Source: Chitinophagaceae bacterium
Lineage (GTDB): Bacteria; Bacteroidota; Bacteroidia; Chitinophagales; Chitinophagaceae
Direction: 5' to 3'
Assembly: GCA_025362915.1 (NCBI GenBank)
Contig: JANYEU010000426.1
Span: forward strand, 1 to 36,085
Length of the DNA: 36,085 bases
Positions 8,744-17,334 of the stretch are shown in pieces (the stretch's first letter is position 1; every line of letters begins with the position of its first letter). Position numbers and translations under genes: made by a program. The notes under the pieces were generated by a model. The model was not told the origin of the DNA. It made no database searches and saw only the letters and a list, made by a program, of their open reading frames with translations.

Positions 8744-9628
8744 TTATTTAACCCTTGTACTATCATTGACAGGCAATGAATCGACTTTCTTTTTCAAATC
8801 TTGCAGCTTCTTCAAGTCGGCAGCCTTTTTGTCTTCTTCCTTTTTCTTGTTCTTAAAAAAGCCCCTCAATAAGATATTATGTTTTGCGGCTTCCATGTTA
8901 TCGCTCAGTCCTTTTGTACCGGTTTGTAAGTTAGAAATTGTGGAATCGAGCTTATTACCCAGTGTTTCATCGCTCATCAATTTAGATAGTGTACCCTTTC
9001 CATTATTCATCTTTTGTGTAAACTTTGCAAACTCTCCAGAGCTGGTTTGTAGATTTGTGAGCGTTCCTTTTAAGCTGTTAGAAAACTCTTCATCGGTTAT
9101 CAGTTTAGATAAGGCACCCTTACCATTGTTCATTTTAAATGTAAACTGCGCCAATTGCCCCGTAATGATACCTGCATTATCTACACTGGTCTTTACACTT
9201 CTCATTATATCTTCCATTTCGAGAGCACTTCTGGAAGCCAGATAACCATTTTCCCTAATCATACTCTTTGCCTGGGTGCCCGGATATATGGTAAGTACCT
9301 TATCCCCCATCAAACCTTCAGACCCAATACTTGCAGTTGCATCTGTTTTTATAAATTTCTGTAACTCACTTTTTACAATCATATCTACCACAACACAGGT
9401 ATCGGTTATCAATTGTATGTTATCGATAGTACCAATGTTTATGCCCGCAAAGCGTACGTTATTGCCCACTTTTAGGCCACTTACACTCTTAAACTGCGCA
9501 TGCAAGGTAAACGTGGACCCGAATAGGTTTCTTGTCTTTCCTACGAAATAGATGGTGGCAACAAAAAGGAATAGTCCAATTATTACAAACATTCCCAACT
9601 TCCATTCTGACTTAGCTTCATTATTCAT
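8744..9628 (-). CDS. mlaD: MlaD-like MCE-domain lipid-transport protein
   Basis: A periplasmic substrate-binding subunit of an Mla-type phospholipid/hydrophobic-molecule transporter, anchored by one N-terminal helix (about 11-30). The MCE domain (about 38-118) has FKSVSGLKVGNNVRFAGINIG and IGSEGLMGDKVLTI. After it, a roughly 30-residue unit beginning MNNGKG.LSKL..DE occurs twice, at about 166-194 and 207-235, 41 residues apart, probably forming a helical stalk. The tail is lysine-rich (NKKKEEDKKAADLKKLQDLKK) after NILLRGFFK, typical of Bacteroidota MCE proteins. It lies 54 bases after mlaF. The length is 294 residues. The direction of lipid transport is not readable from sequence. Confidence 0.92.
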   Translation of the reverse strand: MNNEAKSEWKLGMFVIIGLFLFVATIYFVGKTRNLFGSTFTLHAQFKSVSGLKVGNNVRFAGINIGTIDNIQLITDTCVVVDMIVKSELQKFIKTDATASIGSEGLMGDKVLTIYPGTQAKSMIRENGYLASRSALEMEDIMRSVKTSVDNAGIITGQLAQFTFKMNNGKGALSKLITDEEFSNSLKGTLTNLQTSSGEFAKFTQKMNNGKGTLSKLMSDETLGNKLDSTISNLQTGTKGLSDNMEAAKHNILLRGFFKNKKKEEDKKAADLKKLQDLKKKVDSLPVNDSTRVK

Positions 9629-9682
9629 TTTAAATATTTTTATTTGTTTATTAATAACTTTAACTGTGTTTGTTATTGTAGC

Positions 9683-10453
9683 CTATACAAAGAAAGAATG
9701 TATCCATTCGTCCTTGCTGCTCTCTAATTCTTCATAACTTCCTTCCTTGTATATGGTGCCATCCCTCAAAATTGCCAACCTATCCGCCGTAAGTTTTGCG
9801 CAAGCCATATCGTGTGTTATTATCACCGATGTAGTCTTGTTCTTTTTTTGAATGGAAAGAATCAACTCACTTATCTCTCTTGATGTGATAGGATCCAACC
9901 CTGTGGTAGGCTCATCATACAAGATAATTTCTGGCTTTAGGATAAGGGTGCGGGCAAGACCAATCCTTTTACGCATACCACCAGATAACTCGGAGGGCAT
10001 CTTATCAATGGAAGCGAGTAATCCTACATCGTTCAAAGCCTCTTCAACAGTTTTATTAATTTCTTTGGGAGATAGTTCTTTCGAATGCCTTTTTAAAGGG
10101 AATTCCAAGTTCTCCCTTACGGTCATGGAATCGTACAATGCGGCATTCTGGAAAAGAAAACCCATCCTTAACCTTGCCTTATTTAGTTGCACCGCATCGA
10201 GTTTGGCAATGTCTTCATCAAAAACGGTTAATACGCCCTCATCGGCAACAACCAATCCTACCAAACACTTAATGGTAATAGACTTTCCTGAACCAGACTT
10301 ACCCAACAAAACGAGGTTTTCCCCCTTTTTTACATGTAGGTTCACCCCTTTAAGTACGTCATTTCCCGCTCCGAAGGATTTGTACAGCCCCTCTATATTT
10401 ATAACATTTGGGCTGCTATCTCTATTATCAATATTTGCGTTTGGCGTTATCAT
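9683..10453 (-). CDS. mlaF: MlaF-like ABC transporter ATP-binding protein
   Basis: The cytoplasmic ATPase of the Mla-type transporter. Walker A is GKSGSGKS at 51-58, the Q-loop is FLFQNAALYDSMTVREN near 99-115, the signature LSGGM is at 156-160, and Walker B is IILYDEPTTGLDP ending in the catalytic Glu at 181, followed by the switch histidine in VIITHD. The FQNAALYDS and LSGGMRKR forms are those of the MlaF subgroup. It overlaps the end of the permease gene by 4 bases, so the two are translationally coupled. The length, 256 residues, is normal. Confidence 0.95.
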   Translation of the reverse strand: MITPNANIDNRDSSPNVINIEGLYKSFGAGNDVLKGVNLHVKKGENLVLLGKSGSGKSITIKCLVGLVVADEGVLTVFDEDIAKLDAVQLNKARLRMGFLFQNAALYDSMTVRENLEFPLKRHSKELSPKEINKTVEEALNDVGLLASIDKMPSELSGGMRKRIGLARTLILKPEIILYDEPTTGLDPITSREISELILSIQKKNKTTSVIITHDMACAKLTADRLAILRDGTIYKEGSYEELESSKDEWIHSFFV

Positions 10454-11214
10454 GAGTTAGTAATAAGATCGGTAAATTGAACGGCAATCATGTCTATTAT
10501 AAAAATGGCAAGCGAGGCGACCACTACAGCAGAATTAGCTGCCTTACCGACGCTCTCTGTACCATTTGCAGCAGTAAAGCCCTTATAACACCCAATCATA
10601 CCTATGAAAAATCCAAAAAACAATGTCTTGATTGTTGCCGGTATGAAGTCTATATATTCCAGTGTTTCTAAAATTTGTGAGACATACCTAAAAATACTGA
10701 TGCTGCTATGGATATTCATACCCATAAATCCACCAAAAACGCCAATGGCATCGGCAAAGATCACCAATAAAGGAACCATCAACGTTGTGGCCAATACCCT
10801 TGTAACTACCAGATATTTGAAAGGGTTGATGGCGGATACCTCCATGGCATCTATCTGTTCGGTAACTTTCATAGACCCTAGTTCTGCACCAATGCCAGAA
10901 GATATTTTACCTGCACAAATGAGTGCGGTGATTATGGGTGCCACTTCTTTTATTAATGACAGGGCAACCATGCCTGGCAGCCATGCTTCTGCACCAAACT
11001 TAACCAATGTGGGCCGGGATTGAAGGGTGAGTACCAAGCCCATTATAAACCCGGTGATGGCTACCAATGGGAAAGCCTTGTATCCCAATAGATAACACTG
11101 CTTGATAAACTCTCTTATTTCGAAAGGAGATTTTATCACCTCTTTCCAGAAGCTGATGGAGAAACGGGCTACATCTCCGATAATGCTACAAATATTTTTT
11201 AAATATGCTGTCAC
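10450..11214 (-). CDS. mlaE: MlaE-like ABC transporter permease
   Basis: The integral membrane subunit of the Mla-type lipid transporter, 254 residues with about five or six hydrophobic segments. Family strings include GFIMGLVLTLQSR, IKEVAPIITALICAGKISSGIGAELGSM (residues about 85-115, read in two parts) and VTEQIDAMEVSAINPFKYLVVTRV, all characteristic of MlaE. It is the first gene of an mlaE-mlaF-mlaD-small ORF operon on the minus strand. This partial Mla set (no MlaA, B or C here) is usual in Bacteroidota. Confidence 0.95.
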   Translation of the reverse strand: MTAYLKNICSIIGDVARFSISFWKEVIKSPFEIREFIKQCYLLGYKAFPLVAITGFIMGLVLTLQSRPTLVKFGAEAWLPGMVALSLIKEVAPIITALICAGKISSGIGAELGSMKVTEQIDAMEVSAINPFKYLVVTRVLATTLMVPLLVIFADAIGVFGGFMGMNIHSSISIFRYVSQILETLEYIDFIPATIKTLFFGFFIGMIGCYKGFTAANGTESVGKAANSAVVVASLAIFIIDMIAVQFTDLITNS

Positions 11215-11298
11215 AGTTGGCGGTATTTTAAATTGAGTATTTATTCATTTTCATAAAGTTAACAATTACTTTGCCATAAAATGTCCTTTTACAAAAGC

Positions 11299-11649
11299 CT
11301 ATTGCTGAACTGCATTAATATTTTCAGTATGTGTAATCTTGATTCTAGTATTTGCAAACAATGTATTTTGTTTAAGAATATGATAGAGCTTGACTTTGGA
11401 ATAATTAGGACCAAATAAAATCAACTCTTTGCAATTGTGCAAGGCACTTTCCAGCTCTTTTAAATAGGCAGTTTGTAATGTTTGTTGCTTAAATAACCCC
11501 TTGGTTTCCATGTGCGCCATTACCAACTCATCATGATGCTTATCTAGGTTAGAATCGATGATTACTGAGGTAATTAGTTCCGATGTAAATTCAATTAGGT
11601 TTGCGAAAGAATGGTTCATCCATACGCCTATACTTCTAGTTATTATCAT
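11299..11649 (-). CDS. Small protein resembling the release-factor/Pelota C-terminal fold
   Basis: A 116-residue soluble protein. The start IGVWMNHSFANLIEF and the later KELILFGPNYSKVKLYHIL followed by IKITHTENIN have the pattern seen in the C-terminal domain of bacterial eRF1/Pelota-like (baeRF) and host-attachment-type proteins: a strand with a D/N-H pair, a helix, then a LLFGP-type loop. I infer this from pattern memory only. It starts 24 bases after the glycosyltransferase gene on the same strand, so it is probably the third gene of the GH130-glycosyltransferase operon. In its family such proteins are often linked to stress or ribosome-associated functions, but nothing specific can be shown here. 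Confidence 0.6.
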   Translation of the reverse strand: MIITRSIGVWMNHSFANLIEFTSELITSVIIDSNLDKHHDELVMAHMETKGLFKQQTLQTAYLKELESALHNCKELILFGPNYSKVKLYHILKQNTLFANTRIKITHTENINAVQQ

Positions 11650-11673
11650 TTCTGTCCTTTTTATTAAAATAAT

Positions 11674-14055
11674 TTATGCGTATACCGTTTGGCTATCAAC
11701 CAAGTGCTTAGGAAGCATTTTCAATTGTTTTCCTTTTAAATATTTCTCAATTGTTAACCTCGCCATCAAATAACTGACTGTTGATTCTGCGCCTTCATTC
11801 AAGTTTACATAATTTTCTTCCAAGCCATCATAGCAACTACCGGTGCAGGGATTGTATATAATTTGGTGAAGGTGATTTGCCCCAAGAAACCAATTAAATG
11901 CAGTTTCCATCTTTAACTTGTAATCATAGTTCTTGAATACTTCGTAAAATTTACTCAAGGCAAGAATGGTATAAGCAACATCAATTGGTTGCTCCTCTCC
12001 TATTGTTTCAAGTGTAACAGCATCGGCATGTGCCCTTTTCAACCAACCTTTATTTGATTTCACCTTGATATGGCCATCCTTAAATATTTTTGACAAAAGA
12101 AAGTCGAAGGATTTTTTGGCAATATCCTTATAAACTTGATTTCCAGAATCTAGACAAGCACATAACAAAGCCTCTGGCAAAATACTGTTTGCATAAGTTA
12201 GATAGCTTTCGAACCATTGCCATTCCGGCATCGACTCGTGTCTATACATTTGCACCAATCTCTCTGCCATATCTCTTATTATTTCTGCATTTGCTTCCGA
12301 CCAATGGAATGTATTGCTATAGTACAAGCCCTTTATAATAAAAGCCATTGCACGTGTAGAGTGAATTTTAGAAACATTTCGTAAAGCCAGAAGTAGTGTT
12401 AGTTCAGCATCCTTAACAATAAATTTTGACTCTTTAGGAATCATCTCACTTATAGATATTAAATAACCTAGAGCCCAAATGGCGCGTCCATTTGAATACT
12501 CCAGATTGGTGGTTTGATTCTGATTTATAAACTGTTTCCCTTCATTAACATAATTCAAGAAATTGCCTTCTGCCTGCAGACAATATTTAATAAATTGATA
12601 GTATTTATTAATCTCTATTAAATCCTCCTCATCTTTCGTCAATTCGTAATGAAGACAGATGACTATCATTGCCCTTGCATTATCATCCAAGGTATATCCT
12701 GACTCAATATCTGGTTGACTAATGGTAGCAAACTGAATCATACCAAAATCCGTGGTCATCCTTTTAACGTGTTTTAGATTTACTATTGGCGAATTATAAT
12801 ATAAATAGACCTGCCTTGTTCCAATCTTTTCAAACAACATGGCATGTGCAATGGCAGCATTTTCCCAAGCAGTTGATGCCATTCTATGAAGCCCATTTGA
12901 ACTTATATCCTTCCTCAACCTTTCATCTTTCAGTAAAGTGATTACAGCCTTAGAAAGCTCTTCAGGATTTTCAAAATCCACTATCACACCAGCATCTCTT
13001 GCCAATACTTCTTTTGCATGAGGAATAGGTGTTGATATTACTGGGCAACCACTACTGATGGCATAAGAAAAAGTACCACTAACTGCCTGATTCCTATCCT
13101 TGGAGGTAAATAGATAGATGTCAGTTAATTGCAAATACTCAAGTAAGTCGTGTAAAGGCAAACAGCGATTAATAAATTTCACATTCTGTTCCAGATGCAT
13201 ACTCGCGACCTTTACTTCGAGCATGTTGCGGTACTTTTCTCCTTCATGCCTTATTACTTCAGGGTGTGTTTTACCAATAATTAAAAAAAGAATTTCTGGA
13301 TATTGCTTTACAATGGCAGGCAAAGCATCAAGTGTTGTTTCAATACTTTTTCCTGAACTTAATAACCCAAAAGTTGACAATATCTTTTTATCTGAGAAAT
13401 GGTATTTCTGTTTCAAGAACGCAACATCAGAATGAGACACCAAATGAGCGCCATGTGGAATGACAGTAATTTTCTTTTTAATGATACCATAATCATTAAC
13501 CAATATTTCAGCAGAAGTATTAGTCATGACTATTATTGACTCTGCGATGGTACTCATTTGTTTTACCTGTTCCTTTAGTTCTTTAATCGGATTAGGTAAT
13601 ACCGTATGAAAAACAATAATAATTGGTTTGGCAACCAATTGTAGAAAGGTTTCGAAATCACTTTTGTTTTTATCAAAGAACCCAAACTCATGTTGAATCA
13701 TAATCAACTGAATTGCCTCATTTTCATTTATTGCTTTTGCCAATACGGCAAATGCATCTGGCAAATCTGGATTTAAGGTGTATTTTATTTCCTCCATATA
13801 ATCATGCTTCTCGCTATTAGATTCCAGAGGGCAAATACTTAGTTTAAAAGAATGACTAAACTTATTCTTTAATGCCTTTATTAAGTCTTGAGAATAGGTT
13901 GCAATTCCACACTCCCTTGGAGGATATGATGTTATAAACAGGATTTCTGGCAAAGCACTTTCCAGATTATGAGACCAACCTTCATTAATATCATTTGTAT
14001 TAAAATGACCTTTTATCGGCAAGTTATTCTCTTTTGTAATTATATGATTATTCAT
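11674..14055 (-). CDS. Glycosyltransferase family 4 fused to an alpha/alpha-toroid domain
   Basis: A 793-residue two-domain cytoplasmic protein. Residues about 30-405 form a GT-B fold glycosyltransferase: PPRECGIATYSQDL (nucleotide-sugar glycine loop), MIQHEFGFF, VIPHGAH, STFGLLSSGKSIE and SGTFSYAISSGCPVISTP. The usual first Glu of the GT4 EX7E motif is replaced in this last string (QAVSGTFSYA), as seen in a subgroup often paired with GH130 genes. Residues about 415-780 are helical repeats of the six-hairpin type (YTLDDNARAMIV, NGRAIWALGYLI, PEWQWFESYLTYANSILPEAL, TVSYLMARL). Its start overlaps the GH130 end by 8 bases. The operon suggests synthesis or turnover of a mannose-containing oligosaccharide; donor and acceptor are unknown. 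Confidence 0.85.
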   Translation of the reverse strand: MNNHIITKENNLPIKGHFNTNDINEGWSHNLESALPEILFITSYPPRECGIATYSQDLIKALKNKFSHSFKLSICPLESNSEKHDYMEEIKYTLNPDLPDAFAVLAKAINENEAIQLIMIQHEFGFFDKNKSDFETFLQLVAKPIIIVFHTVLPNPIKELKEQVKQMSTIAESIIVMTNTSAEILVNDYGIIKKKITVIPHGAHLVSHSDVAFLKQKYHFSDKKILSTFGLLSSGKSIETTLDALPAIVKQYPEILFLIIGKTHPEVIRHEGEKYRNMLEVKVASMHLEQNVKFINRCLPLHDLLEYLQLTDIYLFTSKDRNQAVSGTFSYAISSGCPVISTPIPHAKEVLARDAGVIVDFENPEELSKAVITLLKDERLRKDISSNGLHRMASTAWENAAIAHAMLFEKIGTRQVYLYYNSPIVNLKHVKRMTTDFGMIQFATISQPDIESGYTLDDNARAMIVICLHYELTKDEEDLIEINKYYQFIKYCLQAEGNFLNYVNEGKQFINQNQTTNLEYSNGRAIWALGYLISISEMIPKESKFIVKDAELTLLLALRNVSKIHSTRAMAFIIKGLYYSNTFHWSEANAEIIRDMAERLVQMYRHESMPEWQWFESYLTYANSILPEALLCACLDSGNQVYKDIAKKSFDFLLSKIFKDGHIKVKSNKGWLKRAHADAVTLETIGEEQPIDVAYTILALSKFYEVFKNYDYKLKMETAFNWFLGANHLHQIIYNPCTGSCYDGLEENYVNLNEGAESTVSYLMARLTIEKYLKGKQLKMLPKHLVDSQTVYA

Positions 14056-15084
14056 CGTTTTTAGTGTATAGCACCAATTCTTTTAATAACCCAGACAAGC
14101 TTAAGGAAGCACAGGCAATTTGTTCATCTGCCGCTCCATAATAGATATACAAAGTGTCATCTACCACTAATGTTCCCGTGGGAAAGCATACGTTATTAAC
14201 TTCTCCATTCAACTCCCACTCTTCTTCTGGTTTAAAGAGTGGATGTGGTAATCTTGCTAATTCTTTCAATGGATTTCCCAAGTCCAACAATGCAGCGCAG
14301 GCAAATAAACGTACCCTTTAACGGTATCGTGCACACCATGATAAATCAACAACCAACCATCCGCCGTTTCTATTGGAGGGCAACCCCCACCAATGTAACT
14401 TACTTCATGTTCATGTTTTGGAGAGAGTACTATGTTATGGTGTATATGTAGAAAATAATGCTGCCAAAATTCTGTAGTCAATTCTTTGTCATTTACACTT
14501 ACCAATTGAATATCTGGCTTAATACGATGTATAAAAACCAACTTGCCATTTATTCTCCCTGGAAAAAAGATTACGTTTTTATCCCATACAAATATTTTCT
14601 TGCCATCTCTTTCTGAAATATGTCCAAGATCATTGTAGCGTATATACTTATCATTCAGTGTTCCTTTGGCCGACGCTAGCCTTATGAATTCATCATAAGC
14701 AATTTGGGGTACAATTATTCCAATCGTATGCCAATGGATTAAATCTTCTGAAATAGCCAATACCCCCAATGCATTAACACCATCATAGCCAGTGTAAGTC
14801 AAGTAATAAATATCGTCTATTTTCGTAATTCTTGGATCTTCAGCACCATGTGTCTCATAATCACATTGAGGAAAAATGGTAGGTACATCCATCCGTTCTC
14901 CTACCATTAATGGGCTTGATAGTTGGCAATAACCTATGCTAGAGTAATTTCCTTTTGCAACAGCCCTGTAAAACATATGTAAGCTGCCACCGTCACTAAT
15001 AACCGCAGGATTCAATACTCCTTCATTCTCAAAACCCAATGCTGTTTTTTTTAAAAGAATACCTTCTTTCTTTAGCTCTATCAT
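14048..15084 (-). pseudogene. GH130 family glycoside phosphorylase/hydrolase, broken by a frameshift
   Basis: GH130 enzymes act on beta-mannosides, mostly by phosphorolysis. The first frame (15084 to 14266, 272 residues) has the family core: NPAVISDGGSLHMFYRA, HGAEDPRITKIDDIYYLTYTGYDG with the hallmark AEDPR at 81-85, and GGGCPPIETADGWLLIYHGV. It then runs out of family sequence after GYVY and stops. The conserved continuation (ACAALLDLGNPLKELARLP, then LFKPEEEWE) is in another frame, ending at 14048. One missing base at about 14303-14305, where the plus strand has AAA, explains the change; adding one base would give 345 residues, normal for the family. It is either an inactivating mutation or a sequencing or assembly error. 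No canonical slippery heptamer is seen. The neighbouring genes overlap or abut it as an operon. Confidence 0.88.
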
Positions 15085-15171
15085 AACCCGTTTGTTTACA
15101 CTTCTATTTTATTTGAACTTCGTGTATAACCAGATATGGATTCTTTCCTTTTTCCAGATACACTCTATTGT

Positions 15172-15211
15172 CAACCGAGGCAATCCTATGGCAACCGAGG
15201 CAATCCTATTG
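15172..15211. repeat. Two tandem 20-bp repeats inside an 8-bp inverted repeat
   Basis: Two head-to-tail copies of CAACCGAGGCAATCCTATGG (second copy ending in TTG rather than TGG) lie at 15172-15191 and 15192-15211. They are flanked by ATTGTCAA (15167-15174) and its complement TTGACAAT (15209-15216). The element is 85 bases upstream of the GH130 start and downstream of the ompA terminator. Its function is unknown; an operator or a recent slippage duplication are both possible. Confidence 0.7.
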
Positions 15212-15227
15212 ACAATGGAATGATAGT

Positions 15228-15255
15228 AAAAAAGGGCTGTATATTTCAACAGCCC
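15228..15255 (-). terminator. Rho-independent terminator of the OmpA/TSP3 gene
   Basis: On the minus strand a perfect 7-bp stem, GGGCTGT paired with ACAGCCC (8-base loop), is followed by six T residues (plus-strand A at 15228-15233). It lies about 40 bases beyond the ompA-like stop, in the right orientation. Confidence 0.85.
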
Positions 15256-15295
15256 CTAACCTAACAACTAAACAAACTTCTTTATTGCTATATCA

Positions 15296-16846
15296 TTAAT
15301 AGGACGTTCTTAACTCAACTCTCCTATTTTTTGCCCTACCAATGGCAGTTTTGTTATCTGCAATAGGTTTGGTTTTACCAAAACCTGTAGCTGTAAGCCT
15401 AGATTCCATGATTCCCTTACCCATCAAATACGTTTTAACTGATTCTGTACGTTTTTGTGATAATTCCATATTCTTGGCATCATCACCATTGCTATCGGTG
15501 TATCCGTCAATACTTAAATTAGCAGACTCGTATTTGTGTAATATAGATGCAAGTTCATCAAGCTGAACCAATGAAGCTACTTTAAGCTTTGCACTATTAT
15601 TTTCAAAGAATATCTTACTGCCTATCAGGGTAATCTTCTTGATGTATTCTACCGGAATTTCAGGACATCCCTTGTTTGCGAAAGTTCCTTTTACTGTTGG
15701 GCAACGGTCATCAATATCAGCTATTCCATCACCATCTGTATCTGGGCAGCCTTTAAGACTGGCAAGACCTGCCTGATCTGGGCAGCGATCCTCTTCGTTC
15801 ACAATACCATCGTTATCATTATCAAAGGCACAACCTTTAGCATCTACTTTGTAACCCTTTTTTGTTCCAGGGCAACGGTCATCAATATCTGCTACTCCAT
15901 CACCATCTGAATCTGGGCAACCCTTTAATTCTACTGAACCAGCAACAAGTGGACAACGGTCATCAATATCTGCTATGCCATCACCATCCGTATCAGGACA
16001 CCCTTTCATACTGGCAGAACCTGCTTGGTCTGGGCAACGATCATCTTTATCTGCAATACCATCACCATCTTTATCTGGACAACCATTTGTGGCAACTGTT
16101 CCAGCTACATCTGGACAAGCATCCAGATAATCAGCAACGCCATCCTTATCCCTGTCAAGTGGGCATCCACTTTTATCTACAGCGATTCCTGCGGGTGTAT
16201 TTGGACATTTATCATTTCTATCTGCTACACCATCATTGTCGGCATCTTTTTTCTTGCCTAAATTAAAAGAGAATCCAACTGTGTGAAACAAGTATGAATC
16301 ATTTATACCGCTAGCGGTATATCCATCTCTTTTATCATTATTAGAATACAAAAATGTTTCTTGTGCATTAAATGCTACTACCGGACTTAATTGTATTTTA
16401 ACACCTCCACCATAAGACGGGGCTATAAAATCCACATTTTTATTGTTAATGACAAGGTTTTTATCAAAAACCATTGCACCGCCACCTATAAATAGGTAAG
16501 GCCGAAAAAATGATTTTTGCCCCAATAAATTAAACCTTAAATTAAGGAGTGCAGAAGTGAAATCGCTAGAAAAAGAACCTTTATTTCCAATATATCCCAC
16601 CTTTCCTTTTGAGGCACTAAAGCTTAGATCGAAATGATTGCCTAAATATCTTGATACCGAAATTCCCCCTAGATAATTAGCATCACTAAAACTTAGCTTG
16701 TTGCTGTAGAAACCATTTCCAAGACCGCCATTAAATTGGGAGATTCCTCCATGCAATCCAATGTTCCATTTCATGTCTTCTGTTTGTGCATTAGTAATCG
16801 ATGTAAGCGCAAGGCATGTACATGATAAAAGTAGTAATTTTTTCAT
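15296..16846 (-). CDS. OmpA family outer-membrane protein with seven TSP3 calcium-binding repeats
   Basis: A 516-residue envelope protein. A signal peptide covers residues 1-21 (cleavage after TNAQ region). Residues about 22-200 look like an eight-stranded OmpA-type barrel. Residues about 203-395 contain seven thrombospondin type 3 repeats of the form DxDxDGxxDxxDxCP (for example DTDGDGIADIDDRCP), which bind calcium and give an extended rod. Residues about 400-516 are an OmpA peptidoglycan-binding domain: IFFENNSAKLK, SIDGYTDSNGDDAKNMELSQ, KRTESVKTYL and GRAKNRRVEL. The protein probably tethers the outer membrane to peptidoglycan. It has its own terminator and a long upstream spacer, so it is a single-gene unit. 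Repeats 3, 4, 5 and 7 are nearly identical, suggesting recent internal duplication. Confidence 0.95.
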   Translation of the reverse strand: MKKLLLLSCTCLALTSITNAQTEDMKWNIGLHGGISQFNGGLGNGFYSNKLSFSDANYLGGISVSRYLGNHFDLSFSASKGKVGYIGNKGSFSSDFTSALLNLRFNLLGQKSFFRPYLFIGGGAMVFDKNLVINNKNVDFIAPSYGGGVKIQLSPVVAFNAQETFLYSNNDKRDGYTASGINDSYLFHTVGFSFNLGKKKDADNDGVADRNDKCPNTPAGIAVDKSGCPLDRDKDGVADYLDACPDVAGTVATNGCPDKDGDGIADKDDRCPDQAGSASMKGCPDTDGDGIADIDDRCPLVAGSVELKGCPDSDGDGVADIDDRCPGTKKGYKVDAKGCAFDNDNDGIVNEEDRCPDQAGLASLKGCPDTDGDGIADIDDRCPTVKGTFANKGCPEIPVEYIKKITLIGSKIFFENNSAKLKVASLVQLDELASILHKYESANLSIDGYTDSNGDDAKNMELSQKRTESVKTYLMGKGIMESRLTATGFGKTKPIADNKTAIGRAKNRRVELRTSY

Positions 16847-17334
16847 TGTTTTATTTTTTTGTAATTAAAGATTAAGTATGATTTTATGTATGCCAACTAA
16901 TGCTGACATCAACCATACTTATATAAGGAAATGTGTTTTAAAGTTCTATTTTTCATTACTGCTTTTTTTATTTACTTAAAGTGCAAACTGAGATCTCAAC
17001 ATTCCTTTCTGCTGGTTCCGATTGCCTTGTAGTTGTGTAGTGCTCATTAGTTGAAAGTTTATTTTGTGACTTATATTTTACATTGTAAAGGTGGTTCGCA
17101 ATGGCTATCTGATTGTTACACAATTCCTTTTATTATTTATATAATTCATAGGTTTTTGAAATAGTAATAATAAAAGAGGCGAGCCGATCGCTTGACTTTT
17201 TCTATTTTGTATCTTATAAGATTGATTACGACATCCATAAAACTTACCCATTGCACCGATTTCTTTGCTCCATTATTTTCTTCTAAGCAACAAAAAGCAT
17301 ATTTATGCCTCTATTTCTAGTATAAAACAGATTA
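16847..17334. other. Divergent spacer between the OmpA gene and a barrel gene, with a sigma70-like promoter
   Basis: No gene is seen in these 488 AT-rich bases. At 17192-17220 on the plus strand TTGACT, a 17-base spacer and TATAAG make a promoter close to the E. coli sigma70 consensus, 115 bases before the barrel gene. This layout is unusual for Bacteroidota and may be chance. No clean TAnnTTTG site was found for either flanking gene. Confidence 0.4.

Noticed and set aside
14290..14310. Programmed ribosomal frameshift in the GH130 gene
   Set aside because: The local sequence (GTTTATTTG in sense direction) does not form a canonical X-XXY-YYZ slippery heptamer and no strong downstream pseudoknot is evident; a simple one-base loss explains the data better.
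15862..16266. Long plus-strand frame rich in His, Gln and Leu opposite the OmpA gene
   Set aside because: It is the antisense of the TSP3 repeats; their biased, repetitive codons keep the opposite strand open.
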